Part shown: positions 18,085 through 25,982 of the stretch, piece by piece | How positions within the stretch are numbered: the stretch's first letter is position 1 | How the letters are laid out: each line of letters starts with the position of its first letter | Assembly (NCBI RefSeq): GCF_000364625.1 | Contig: NZ_KB822617.1 | Coordinates: forward strand, 1 to 64,000 | Reading direction: 5' to 3' | DNA: 64,000 bases | Source: Pseudomonas thermotolerans DSM 14292 | GTDB lineage: Bacteria > Pseudomonadota > Gammaproteobacteria > Pseudomonadales > Pseudomonadaceae | Notes under the pieces: model-generated | Told to the model about the DNA's origin: nothing | The model's database searches: none | Seen by the model: the letters and a program-made list of their open reading frames with translations, nothing else | Program-made: the position numbers and the translations under genes

Positions 18085-18732
18085 TCAGTTGCCGAGCTGG
18101 CCGCCGTAGTAGGCACAGCCACGTTGCAGCTGGCCGTCGATGCGCAGTTCGGCGCTCAGATGGCTGAGGGTGCCGCTCATGCCGTCCACGCAGCGCTGCG
18201 GGGTGACCCACAGCTGGATGCGCTGGCCGTTGGCCTCGCTGCTGAAGTCGAAGCGCCCATCGGGCAGCTGTTCCTGCACGTAGGGCAGAACCAGGCTGGG
18301 CTGGTCCTGGCGCTGCAGGAGCATGCCCCGGCGACCGATCTCCACGCTCCAGCCCGGCTCGTTGCCGCTGGCGCGCAGCAGCAGGCGTTTGAACTCGGGA
18401 TCGTCGCAGCCGTGGCCCTGCTGTTGCAGGCGATAGAGCTGGGTGACCTTCAGGTGGCCGTCGCTGGGGATGCCCAGGACGTCGACGAACAGCGGGCCGG
18501 AACCGTCGGAAAAGAGCGCGGCGGCATCCCGGCTGAGGCTGGTGGGGCCGTTGTCGCCGAGGACCAGCTGGCGTTCGTCGCCGCAGGGGCGCAGCGTCAA
18601 TCGTCCGGCGCTGACGCTCAGCTCGCCCTGCAGGCGGACCTGCCCGGCATTCGAGTCGCCGCGGGTGTCGAACAACTGACAACTGGCCAAGAGGGGCAAC
18701 AGGGCAAAGAATAGGGGGCGGGCGGCGCGCAT
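18085..18732 (-). CDS. COG3650-like lipoprotein
   Basis: A 215-residue exported lipoprotein. The ATG at 18732 has GGAG 7 bases upstream and the signal peptide ends in LLASC (Cys18). An N-terminal NlpE/OB-like domain (GELSVSAGRLTLRPCGDERQ) is followed by a domain ending in CVDGMSGTLSH and GCAYYGG, the pattern of COG3650/HslJ-type proteins. Several cysteines may form disulfides in the periplasm. It is divergent from the DUF488 gene, with 69 bases between starts. The function is unknown; related proteins are linked to envelope or heat stress. Confidence 0.65.
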   Translation of the reverse strand: MRAARPLFFALLPLLASCQLFDTRGDSNAGQVRLQGELSVSAGRLTLRPCGDERQLVLGDNGPTSLSRDAAALFSDGSGPLFVDVLGIPSDGHLKVTQLYRLQQQGHGCDDPEFKRLLLRASGNEPGWSVEIGRRGMLLQRQDQPSLVLPYVQEQLPDGRFDFSSEANGQRIQLWVTPQRCVDGMSGTLSHLSAELRIDGQLQRGCAYYGGQLGN

Positions 18733-18801
18733 CGTCGATCTCCGAAACAATTGTGGCCACGTTACCCAGCGCGCCGGTCCGGCTCAAGAGCGGAGGCGGA
18801 A

Positions 18802-19206
18802 ATGATCCAATGCAAGCGGGTGCATGAGGCACGCACGGCCGACGACGGCTACCGGGTCCTGGTCGACCGTCTGTGGCCGCGCGGCTGCCGCAAGGACGAG
18901 CTGCGCCTGGACGCCTGGGCGCGCGAGGTGGCGCCGTCGGCCGAGCTGCGCAAGGTCTTCCACCACGAGGCCGAGCGCTTCGCGGAATTCCGCGAGCACT
19001 ACCGCGCCGAGCTGGCTGCCCATCCGGAGTATTGGATGCCGCTGCTGGACAAGGCGCGCAGCGGCACCCTGACCTTGCTGTTCGCTGCCCGTGACGAGGA
19101 GCGCAATAACGCCAGGGTGCTGGCGGAGTTCCTCGAGGAAGAGCTGGAGCGCCAGGGCCCGCCCAGCTCACCGGTGTGCTATGCCGGCGAGCCTTCCGGC
19201 GAATAG
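18802..19206 (+). CDS. DUF488 family protein (YeaO-like)
   Basis: A 134-residue cytoplasmic protein. The family signature DRLWPRG lies at about residues 22-28 and the conserved FAEFREHYRAEL segment follows in the middle. The ATG at 18802 has GGAG 6 bases upstream. The C-terminal 20 residues are variable and Pro/Gly-rich. Members of this family are small alpha/beta proteins with no proven reaction. It is convergent with the MlaA-like gene, 12 bases away. Confidence 0.8.
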   Translation: MIQCKRVHEARTADDGYRVLVDRLWPRGCRKDELRLDAWAREVAPSAELRKVFHHEAERFAEFREHYRAELAAHPEYWMPLLDKARSGTLTLLFAARDEERNNARVLAEFLEEELERQGPPSSPVCYAGEPSGE

Positions 19207-19218
19207 CGTGGATGCGCG

Positions 19219-19992
19219 TCAGTCGGCGATCTGCAGCTTGCGCGATTCGGTGTAGACGTAGCGGATTTTCTCGTACTCGAACGGTGAGTTGGTCTGCCCG
19301 TAGCGGAAGTTGGTGACGTGACGCTTGTCCACCGCCTTGAGCACGGTGATCTCTGGATGCTCGCTGCTGGTCTGTGCCACGTCGAGGTAGTTGACCCCGA
19401 ACTCGACGGCGTAGTCGGTCACCAGGCCGGCGGTGTCGCGCAGGTTGGAGGGGCCGAGCAGCGGCAGCATCAGGTAGGGGCCTTCCGGCACGCCGTAGAA
19501 GCCCAGGGTCTGGCCGAAGTCCTCGCTGTGCTTGGGCAGGCCCATGCGGCTGGCCGGGTCCCAGAGGCCGAGCACTCCGAAGGTGGTGTTGAACAGCAGG
19601 CGGCAGGTGATCTCCATGGAACGCCGGCCCTTGAGCTGCAGCAGGCTGTTGACCAGGTTGGGCACGTCGCCGAGGTTGGCGAAGAAGTTGCTCACCCCGT
19701 TGCGTACCGGTCGCGGCGTCACGTAGCGGTAGCCGCGTACCATCGGCAGGAACACCCACTCGTCGAAGCGGTAGTTGAAGTGGTAGACCCGGCGGTTCCA
19801 GCGCTCCCAGGGGTCGTAGACGTTCAGCGCATCGAAGCTGGCGCGCTCGAATTCGCGCTGATCGAGGCCGGGGTTGAACTTCAGGTGCTCCAGCGGACGG
19901 GTGAAACCGTCCGGATCGGTGATGTGGTCGGCCCAGGCCAGGTTGGCGGTCACGGCCAGCAGCAGGGCAGGCAGGAAGGGCTTGTTAGCCAC
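19219..19992 (-). CDS. MlaA (VacJ) family phospholipid-transport protein without lipobox
   Basis: A 257-residue homologue of MlaA, the outer-membrane part of the Mla system that removes misplaced phospholipid from the outer leaflet. The family core NVYDPWERWNRRVYHFNYRFDEW and GLPKHSEDFGQTLG to GPSNLRDTAG are clear. The start is GTG at 19992, with GGAG 7 bases upstream. The signal sequence ends in AWA-D and has no cysteine nearby, so it looks like a type I signal peptide and the protein would be periplasmic rather than lipidated. The start overlaps the stop of the alpha/beta hydrolase gene by 8 bases, indicating an operon with that gene and not with mlaBCDEF. Confidence 0.85.
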   Translation of the reverse strand: MANKPFLPALLLAVTANLAWADHITDPDGFTRPLEHLKFNPGLDQREFERASFDALNVYDPWERWNRRVYHFNYRFDEWVFLPMVRGYRYVTPRPVRNGVSNFFANLGDVPNLVNSLLQLKGRRSMEITCRLLFNTTFGVLGLWDPASRMGLPKHSEDFGQTLGFYGVPEGPYLMLPLLGPSNLRDTAGLVTDYAVEFGVNYLDVAQTSSEHPEITVLKAVDKRHVTNFRYGQTNSPFEYEKIRYVYTESRKLQIAD

Positions 19993-21286
19993 GGAGGAAC
20001 TCCAGCATGTCGTTGGCGTTGACGCGGTAGTTGAGGTTGCCGCAGTGCCCGCCGCGAGGGTAGAGAATCAGTCGCTCGCCCAGGGCGCGGCGCAGGAAGC
20101 CGAGGTCGCCGGGGCCGAGAATGATGTCGTCGGCGTTGTGCATGACGAGGATCTTGCCGCTGCGCCTCAGGTAGTCCTCGAGGGCGTAGAGGCTGATCTG
20201 GTCGACCATCTGCATCAGGCTGTTGCCGTTGGTTTGCACCCGCCACATGGGCAGCAGCTGCTCGCGGATGTAGCAGTCGAAGTCGCACTGCAGGGCGCGG
20301 CGGAAGAACGGCTCCAGGCGTGTGCTCTCGGTGATCGGGTAGTTCGGCGGGGTGATCAGGCCGCGGCGGTTGAGCAGGTCCGAGGTGAACACGATGTCGG
20401 CCGCGGAGAAACGGAACACGCTGCCGATCAGCATGGCCATCTGCTCGTCGGAGAGCTGCTCCTTGGACTGCTGGAAGTCGTAGAGCAGCGCCTCGCTGAG
20501 GTCGATGTAGCCTTTTTCCCTGAAGTAGCGGGTCAGCTTGGCCATCACCACCTGGTAGAAAGTGGTGCTGTCGTCGATGCCGCTGACCCGGGTCTGCACC
20601 AGGCGGTCCAGATTGCTGGTCGAGGTGTAGAGGTTGACGGGTGGGTTGAGCATCAGCACGCGCTTGAAGTTGAAGGCGCGCCGGCTCTCGTCCAGGCGGC
20701 TGACGAAGGCGGCGTGGAGGGCGCCGAGGCTGTAGCCGGCCAGGTGGTAGTCGGTGACCTGTAGGTGCGGATGACGGGCGCGCACCGCCTGCATGACCCG
20801 GTAAAGGTCGTCCGCATCCTCGCTGGATATCCCCGGTGTGGCATGCCGTGAGGCGGCGGCCATGAAGTCGTAGCTGGTCGGTGAGGACAGCTGCACCACG
20901 TGGAAGCCGGCGCCGTAGAGCAGCTTCTTCAGGTATTCATTGAGGCTGCTGGCGTAGTGGGCGCCGGTGCCGGCAATCAGGAAGACCAGCGGTGCCGGGC
21001 CGTCCTGGCGGGCCAGACGGTAGGTCAGGCGGCTCACCGGCCAGAAGTTCTTCTGCAGGCTGAATTCCCGTTCCGGGCGCAGACGGAGGGAATGGTCGGC
21101 CTGGTCGATGTCCTCGTCGTCCGGCAATGCCGGACGCAACGCCGGCGGCGTGGTGGCGATGGTCGCCTCGAAGGGGTTGGCCAGCGGATAGCCGTAACTG
21201 GTCGCATCCGGCTGCGTCAGCGCCTGGCTGGTGGCGCTTAGAACAAGGGCCGCGAAGAGTACGGCCAGGCGGAGAAGGACGGACAT
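19985..21286 (-). CDS. exported alpha/beta hydrolase
   Basis: A 433-residue protein with a cleavable signal peptide (about 1-22, ending TSQA). The fold is alpha/beta hydrolase: strand LVFLIAGTGAH, nucleophile elbow GYSLG with Ser186, likely acid Asp in HNADDIILG, and catalytic His in RGGHCGN near the end. A long helical cap region lies between about 230 and 360. The ATG at 21286 has AAAGGG upstream. It is probably periplasmic. The overlapping downstream gene is an MlaA-family protein, so a lipase or phospholipase role in outer-membrane lipid care is plausible but inferred. No substrate is known. Confidence 0.75.
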   Translation of the reverse strand: MSVLLRLAVLFAALVLSATSQALTQPDATSYGYPLANPFEATIATTPPALRPALPDDEDIDQADHSLRLRPEREFSLQKNFWPVSRLTYRLARQDGPAPLVFLIAGTGAHYASSLNEYLKKLLYGAGFHVVQLSSPTSYDFMAAASRHATPGISSEDADDLYRVMQAVRARHPHLQVTDYHLAGYSLGALHAAFVSRLDESRRAFNFKRVLMLNPPVNLYTSTSNLDRLVQTRVSGIDDSTTFYQVVMAKLTRYFREKGYIDLSEALLYDFQQSKEQLSDEQMAMLIGSVFRFSAADIVFTSDLLNRRGLITPPNYPITESTRLEPFFRRALQCDFDCYIREQLLPMWRVQTNGNSLMQMVDQISLYALEDYLRRSGKILVMHNADDIILGPGDLGFLRRALGERLILYPRGGHCGNLNYRVNANDMLEFLRG

Positions 21287-21484
21287 GGGGCGAATCCCTT
21301 TGAACGAAACGGGGCTGAGTGAAGCCGTTTGCCGGCCATCCTGCAAGGCCTGCGGCCCGGATTGGAGTCGCTCGGGGCGCTACGGTTCAAAATATTGGCG
21401 GTGGCCGGCCGGAGCCGGCGGCAAGGCTTGAACCGTGGTCGGGAGGGATTATGCTGGGCGGCGTTTTGTTGCCGGAGAGCCTCC

Positions 21485-21862
21485 ATGTGCCGTTCCCCGT
21501 CCCTGATCCTCTTGCCGGTCTCGGTGGCGCTGTGGCTGGCCGCCTGCTACGGGCTGCGCTTCGCGCTGATGGAGGATGACCAGTGGGTCGGGCTCTGCGC
21601 GGAGGCGGCGCACTGGGAATGCCGCCTGCGCTCCGGGCTGGGCATGCTCATCCACTTCAAGGTGATCGCCTGGAGCGCCCTGGCGGCAGCAGTGCCGGCC
21701 TTCCTCCTACCCGGCCGGAACGGCTGGTGGCTGGCGCTGCTGGGCCTGTTCCTCGCCATTCTGGCGCTGGTGCTCTACACCGCCAGCCTGGCGGTGTTTG
21801 CCCTGGTGATCGCCGCTCTGCGCCTGGTGCGGGCGCCGCAGGTGGCGGCTCGACACTGCTAG
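21485..21862 (+). CDS. small conserved membrane protein upstream of flgB
   Basis: A 125-residue inner-membrane protein. Four hydrophobic stretches are visible (about 6-22, 52-72, 78-97 and 98-115), with a loop carrying two Cys (CAEAAHWEC) after the first. GGAG lies 7 bases before the ATG at 21485. It resembles the hypothetical gene next to flgB in other pseudomonads (PA1076 position), though nothing ties it to the flagellum beyond location. It ends 182 bases before flgB. Confidence 0.65.
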   Translation: MCRSPSLILLPVSVALWLAACYGLRFALMEDDQWVGLCAEAAHWECRLRSGLGMLIHFKVIAWSALAAAVPAFLLPGRNGWWLALLGLFLAILALVLYTASLAVFALVIAALRLVRAPQVAARHC

Positions 21863-21885
21863 CGGCGGTCGCTTGGCGGCAGGGC

Positions 21886-21937
21886 GGCAATGCGCCATTG
21901 CCTCCGAGCGGTAATGGCTTGCCGCAGCCGGCGGCAA
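21886..21937. repeat. two short palindromes upstream of the flgB promoter
   Basis: GGCAATG (21886-21892) and CATTGCC (21896-21902) form a perfect inverted repeat with a 3-base spacer. TTGCCGC (21919-21925) and GCGGCAA (21931-21937) form a second with a 5-base spacer. They lie 50-100 bases upstream of the -24 element, where sigma-54 activators bind. The TTGCCGC/GCGGCAA pair recurs upstream of flgF. Confidence 0.5.
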
Positions 21938-21987
21938 ATTGACTGGCGGCAAGCGCCAAATCCTTGAATTAAAAGGCCGATTTTTTC

Positions 21988-22003
21988 TGGCACGCACTTT
22001 GCT
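21988..22003 (+). promoter_or_regulatory. sigma-54 promoter of flgBCDE
   Basis: TGGCACGCACTTTGCT matches the RpoN consensus (TGGCACG-N4-TTGC) with exact GG-N10-GC spacing (GG 21989-21990, GC 22001-22002). It lies 41 bases before the flgB ATG. Confidence 0.9.
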
Positions 22004-22043
22004 GAATCTCTGGCAAACCAGCAGAACGGCAAGGTTCGTTGAC

Positions 22044-22451
22044 ATGAGCATCAGCTTCGACAAGGCCCTCGGCATCCATGAAAAGGCACTCGGCTTCCGC
22101 GCCCAGCGCGCCGAAGTGTTGGCCAACAACGTCGCCAACGCCGATACCCCTAACTACAAAGCGCGCGATCTGGAGTTCGCCGCGGTGCTCGCCGAGCAGA
22201 GCGAGCGGGCCCAGCGCGGCACCTTCCAGCTGACCCGGACCAACAGCCAGCACATCGCCGGCGAAGGGCTCGACCTCGCCAGCGAGGTGCTCAAGTACCG
22301 TATTCCGATGCAGCCGGCCATCGACGGCAACACCGTCGACGCTCAGCTGGAGCAGGCCAACTATACCGAGAACGCGGTGCAGTTTCAGACCAGCTTCACC
22401 CTGCTCAACAGCAAGTTCAAAGGCCTGATCAGCGCCCTGCGCGGCGAATGA
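22044..22451 (+). CDS. flgB: flagellar basal-body rod protein FlgB
   Basis: Proximal rod subunit (135 residues), exported by the flagellar type III apparatus and assembled on the FliE/MS-ring junction. The family signature LANNVANADTPNYKARD lies at residues 26-42, and the C-terminal helix (TENAVQFQTSFTLLNSKFKGL) forms the inner rod coiled coil. There is no cleavable signal peptide, as expected. The ATG at 22044 is chosen; the frame continues upstream through the sigma-54 promoter, so earlier codons cannot be translated. It is the first gene of flgBCDE. Confidence 0.95.
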   Translation: MSISFDKALGIHEKALGFRAQRAEVLANNVANADTPNYKARDLEFAAVLAEQSERAQRGTFQLTRTNSQHIAGEGLDLASEVLKYRIPMQPAIDGNTVDAQLEQANYTENAVQFQTSFTLLNSKFKGLISALRGE

Positions 22452-22465
22452 CGGAGAGCCCCAGC

Positions 22466-22915
22466 ATGTCCCTGTCCAAAGTCTTCAACATCGCCGGTAC
22501 CGGCATGAGTGCCCAGACCACTCGTCTGAACACCATCTCCAGCAACATCGCCAACGCCGAGAGCGTGTCCTCCAGCATCGAGCAGACCTACCGGGCGCGT
22601 CATCCGGTGTTCGCCACCATGCTGCAGAGCGCGCAGAACGGCACCGGCGACCGTGGCTCGCTGTTCGCCGACGAGGTTCAGGCCGGCGTTGGCGTGCAGG
22701 TGCTCGGCGTGGTGGAGGATCAGAGCAGCCTGGTGCCGCGCTATGAGCCGAACCACCCGGCGGCCGACGAGAACGGCTACGTCTACTACCCGAACGTCAA
22801 CGTGGTCGAGGAGATGGCCGACATGATCTCGGCCAGCCGCTCCTTCCAGACCAACGCGGAAATGATGAACACCGCCAAGCAGATGATGCTGAAAGTGCTG
22901 ACCCTGGGTCAGTGA
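22466..22915 (+). CDS. flgC: flagellar basal-body rod protein FlgC
   Basis: Proximal rod subunit (149 residues). The N-terminal signature TRLNTISSNIANAES (about 19-33) and the C-terminal SRSFQTNAEMMNTAKQMMLKVL helix are the conserved rod/hook elements. The ATG at 22466 is preferred because it gives the family N-terminus MSLSKVFNIAGTGM and has GGAG upstream; an in-frame ATG at 22448 overlaps the flgB stop. It is co-transcribed with flgB and flgD. Confidence 0.94.
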   Translation: MSLSKVFNIAGTGMSAQTTRLNTISSNIANAESVSSSIEQTYRARHPVFATMLQSAQNGTGDRGSLFADEVQAGVGVQVLGVVEDQSSLVPRYEPNHPAADENGYVYYPNVNVVEEMADMISASRSFQTNAEMMNTAKQMMLKVLTLGQ

Positions 22916-22936
22916 CAGCACGGATGAGGAGCAGAG

Positions 22937-23617
22937 ATGAGCATCGATAGCACCGCTGGTGTCAGTTCCGTCCTGGATCAGTACCAGATCAAGAGCGGCA
23001 CCAGCGCCAAGAAAGACGAGCTGGGCAAGGATGCCTTCCTCAATCTGCTGGTGGCCCAGCTGAACAACCAGAACCCGCTGGAGCCTCAGGGCAACGGCGA
23101 ATTCATCGCCCAACTGGCCCAGTTCACCCAGGTGGAAGGTGTGCAGCAACTGAACGACAGCCTCGGCACGCTGCTCTCCAACTACCAGTCTTCCCAGGCT
23201 CTGCAGGCGTCCTCGCTGGTCGGCCGCAAGGTCATCGTGCCGACCGACAGTGCGGTGGTGGATACCAGCGAAACCTTCAAGGCCAGCCTGATACTGCCGG
23301 TGAGCAGCAGCAACGTCTACGTCAACATCTACGACAGCAGCGGCAAGTCGGTGAGCCGCATCAACCTTGGCCAGCAGCAGGCCGGCAACGTGAGCTTCAT
23401 GTGGGACGGCAAGGATGCCAGCGGCAACCTGTTGCCGCCCGGCACCTACAAGTTCGAGGCGCAGGCTGCCTACGCGGATGGCACCAAGGGGCTCTACACC
23501 TTGCTTCCCGCCAACGTGGATAGCGTCACTCTCAGCCAGAACGGCGGCGAGCTACAGCTCAACCTGGCCGGTCTCGGCAGCGTTCCACTCTCCCAGGTCC
23601 AGATCATCGGTCAATAA
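22937..23617 (+). CDS. flgD: flagellar hook assembly scaffold FlgD
   Basis: Hook-capping protein (226 residues) that directs polymerisation of FlgE and is discarded once the hook is complete. The N-terminal export and assembly region contains DAFLNLLVAQLNNQNPLEP (about 32-50), the hallmark of FlgD. The C-terminal half is a tudor-like plus FnIII-like beta domain (WDGKDASGNLLPPGTYKFEAQA). GAGGAG precedes the ATG. It lies between flgC and flgE, 21 bases after flgC. Confidence 0.95.
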   Translation: MSIDSTAGVSSVLDQYQIKSGTSAKKDELGKDAFLNLLVAQLNNQNPLEPQGNGEFIAQLAQFTQVEGVQQLNDSLGTLLSNYQSSQALQASSLVGRKVIVPTDSAVVDTSETFKASLILPVSSSNVYVNIYDSSGKSVSRINLGQQQAGNVSFMWDGKDASGNLLPPGTYKFEAQAAYADGTKGLYTLLPANVDSVTLSQNGGELQLNLAGLGSVPLSQVQIIGQ

Positions 23618-23661
23618 CCAACCGGTCATAACCGCCGGTTGTCCCGGCACAGGAGTCTTCC

Positions 23662-24975
23662 ATGGCGTTCAACATCGGGCTCAGCGGTCTGCGAGCCGCC
23701 ACTAACGACCTCAATGTCACCGGCAACAACATCGCCAACGCCGGCACTGCCGGCTTCAAGCAATCGCGCGCGGAGTTCTCCGACGTCTATGCCGCCACGA
23801 TTCTCGGCAATGGTTCCAACCCGCGTGGCAGTGGCGTGCTGCTGTCCAACGTGTCGCAGCTGTTCAATCAGGGCAACATCAACTACACCCAGAACACCCT
23901 GGATCTGGCGATCAACGGCAGCGGTTTCTTCGTCACCAGCAACGGCGGCGACATCAGCTATACCCGCGCTGGTTATTTCGGCACCGACCGTGACGGCTAC
24001 ATCGTCAACAACTTCGGTTACCGCCTGCAGGGCTACCCGGTGGACGGCGACGGCAACCTGCAGAACGGCGTGGTCGGCGACCTGCGGGTAGAAACCACCA
24101 ACCAGGCGCCGAAGGCCTCCACCAAGCTGGAGCAGGCCTTCAACCTGAACTCGACGAACACCGCGCCGACTGGCGGGCCCTTCGATCCGAACGATCCGAC
24201 CACCTACAACTCGTCAACCTCGGTGAACATCTACGACACCCAGGGCAATGCCCATGTGTTCACCCAGTACTTCGTCAAGACCGGAGAAAACACCTGGAAC
24301 ATGCATGTGCTGGTTGACGGTCGCAACCCGGCAAACCCTGGCTCCACCACGCCCTACACCATGGAGCTGCAGTTCAACCCCGATGGCTCCCTGAACCAGG
24401 CCGGCATGGCTGCCGGTGGCCCGCTGAACTATGACCCGGCCACCGGGCTGATGAGCCTCAACGACTGGGTGCCGGCGGCTTCGGACGGCGGCGTTCCGCC
24501 GGTCTGGGGACCCAATGGCGCCAATGCCAGCCCGACCGGCATCTCCATCGACCTGCGTGCCTCCACTCAGTACGCCAGCAGCTTCGCGGTCAACCGGGTG
24601 AGTCAGGATGGCTACACCACCGGTCAGCTGTCCGGTCTGGAGATCGACGACACCGGGGTGATCTTCGCCCGCTATACCAACGGCCAATCCAGGGTGCAGG
24701 GTCAGGTGGTGCTGGCCAACTTCGCCAACGCGCAGGGCCTGAGCCCGGTTGGCAAGACGGCTTGGGTACAGACCTTCGACTCCGGCGAGCCGGTGATCGG
24801 CACGCCGCGCTCCGGCACTCTGGGAGCCCTGCAGTCCGGTGCGCTCGAAGATTCCAACGTGGAGCTGTCGGACCAGTTGGTCAACCTGATCGTCGCCCAG
24901 CGTAACTACCAGGCCAACGCCAAGACCATCGAGACCGAGAGCGCCATCACCCAGACCATCATCAACATCCGCTGA
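23662..24975 (+). CDS. flgE: flagellar hook protein FlgE
   Basis: Subunit of the flexible hook (437 residues). The N-terminal rod/hook signature LNVTGNNIANAGTAGFKQ and the C-terminal helix LIVAQRNYQANAKTIETE are conserved. The variable surface domains lie between about 90 and 380. AGGAG lies upstream of the ATG. It is the last gene of flgBCDE; two hairpins follow, the second of which is a strong terminator, before the flgF promoter. Confidence 0.96.
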   Translation: MAFNIGLSGLRAATNDLNVTGNNIANAGTAGFKQSRAEFSDVYAATILGNGSNPRGSGVLLSNVSQLFNQGNINYTQNTLDLAINGSGFFVTSNGGDISYTRAGYFGTDRDGYIVNNFGYRLQGYPVDGDGNLQNGVVGDLRVETTNQAPKASTKLEQAFNLNSTNTAPTGGPFDPNDPTTYNSSTSVNIYDTQGNAHVFTQYFVKTGENTWNMHVLVDGRNPANPGSTTPYTMELQFNPDGSLNQAGMAAGGPLNYDPATGLMSLNDWVPAASDGGVPPVWGPNGANASPTGISIDLRASTQYASSFAVNRVSQDGYTTGQLSGLEIDDTGVIFARYTNGQSRVQGQVVLANFANAQGLSPVGKTAWVQTFDSGEPVIGTPRSGTLGALQSGALEDSNVELSDQLVNLIVAQRNYQANAKTIETESAITQTIINIR

Positions 24976-24982
24976 ATCTGAG

Positions 24983-25001
24983 GGCCCCGCCTGGCGGGGC
25001 C
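24983..25001 (+). terminator. hairpin after flgE
   Basis: GGCCCCGCC (24983-24991) pairs with GGCGGGGCC (24993-25001). The tract that follows is only moderately T-rich, so it may attenuate rather than stop transcription. Confidence 0.5.
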
Positions 25002-25017
25002 TGTCATCTTCTCTCCT

Positions 25018-25033
25018 TTGCCGCAAGCGGCAA
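25018..25033. repeat. TTGCCGC/GCGGCAA palindrome upstream of the flgF promoter
   Basis: TTGCCGC (25018-25024) and GCGGCAA (25027-25033) are perfect inverted arms with a 2-base centre. The same arms occur upstream of the flgB promoter at 21919-21937. Confidence 0.5.
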
Positions 25034-25058
25034 TCTTCCGCCGCTCTGCAGCCTCCAG

Positions 25059-25091
25059 GCTCCCGCAAGGGAGCTTTTTCTTTTGTTTTTT
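25059..25091 (+). terminator. rho-independent terminator of flgBCDE
   Basis: GCTCCC (25059-25064) and GGGAGC (25069-25074) flank the tetraloop GCAA and run into TTTTTC and TTTTGTTTTTT. This is a canonical strong terminator. Confidence 0.9.
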
Positions 25092-25128
25092 CCTTTTGAA
25101 TCAAACGCTTGTCTGTGTTTTTGGAGAC

Positions 25129-25144
25129 TGGCACAGCCTTTGCT
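25129..25144 (+). promoter_or_regulatory. sigma-54 promoter of the flgF operon
   Basis: TGGCACAGCCTTTGCT has GG at 25130-25131 and GC at 25142-25143, exactly N10 apart. It lies 51 bases before the flgF ATG and after the flgE terminator. Confidence 0.9.
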
Positions 25145-25194
25145 GGATAACCTCCGAGAGAGCAGTGGATTGACGCCCGATCCCGGAGAACACC

Positions 25195-25935
25195 ATGGAC
25201 AAGATGCTGTACGTGGCCATGAGCGGAGCCAGCCAGAACACCCTGGCCCTGCGCGCCCATGCCAACAACCTGGCGAACGTCTCCACCAGCGGTTTCCGCC
25301 GCGACTTCGAGCAGGCGCGCGCCATGCCGGTGTTCGGCGACGGTTTTCCGTCGCGTGTCTATGCGATGAGCGAGCGGCCGGCCACCGACTTCACCAGCGC
25401 CACCCTGCAGGAAACCGGCAACGAGATGGATATCGCCATTAGTGGCGACGGCTGGCTGGCGGTCCAGGCCCCGGACGGCAGCGAGGCCTACGTGCGCACC
25501 GCCAGCCTGCAGATCGACGCCCTCGGCCAGCTGCGTACCAGCAGCGGCCTGCCGGTGCTCGGCAACGGCGGTCCGATCGCCGTGCCGCCGCAGGAGAAGG
25601 TGGAGATCGGCGAGGACGGCACCATCACCATCCGTGCGCTGGGCGAAGCGCCCAACGTGCTGGCCGAGGTGGACCGCCTGAAGCTGGTCAATCCGGACCT
25701 CAGGATGATGGAGAAGGGCCAGGACGGCCTGATCCGCTACAAGGGCGGCGAGCCGCTGCCAGCGGACAACAACGTGCGGGTGACCTCCGGCTTCCTGGAG
25801 GCCAGCAACGTCAACGCGGTGGAGGAGATGACCGCGATCCTCTCACTGTCCCGCCAGTTCGAGCTGTCCGTGAAGATGATGCGCACCGCCGAGGACGATG
25901 CGGCGGCCATGGCGCGGGTATTGCAACTCAGCTAA
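25195..25935 (+). CDS. flgF: flagellar basal-body rod protein FlgF
   Basis: Proximal rod subunit (246 residues). The rod signature LRAHANNLANVSTSGFRRD lies at about residues 20-38 and NVNAVEEMTAILSLSRQFELSVKMM near the C-terminus. CGGAGA precedes the ATG at 25195. It is the first gene of flgFGHIJK, started by its own sigma-54 promoter. It differs from FlgG by its shorter length and divergent middle. Confidence 0.95.
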   Translation: MDKMLYVAMSGASQNTLALRAHANNLANVSTSGFRRDFEQARAMPVFGDGFPSRVYAMSERPATDFTSATLQETGNEMDIAISGDGWLAVQAPDGSEAYVRTASLQIDALGQLRTSSGLPVLGNGGPIAVPPQEKVEIGEDGTITIRALGEAPNVLAEVDRLKLVNPDLRMMEKGQDGLIRYKGGEPLPADNNVRVTSGFLEASNVNAVEEMTAILSLSRQFELSVKMMRTAEDDAAAMARVLQLS

Positions 25936-25982
25936 CCACTTGAACGCGGCGCCATGAATCCGGCGCCCGAGGGAGAAAGAAC

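Noticed and set aside
18014..19759. 581-residue minus-strand open frame across the DUF488 gene, COG3650-like gene and mlaA-like gene
   Set aside because: It overlaps three better-supported genes in other frames and is Arg/Pro-rich, as expected of a shadow.
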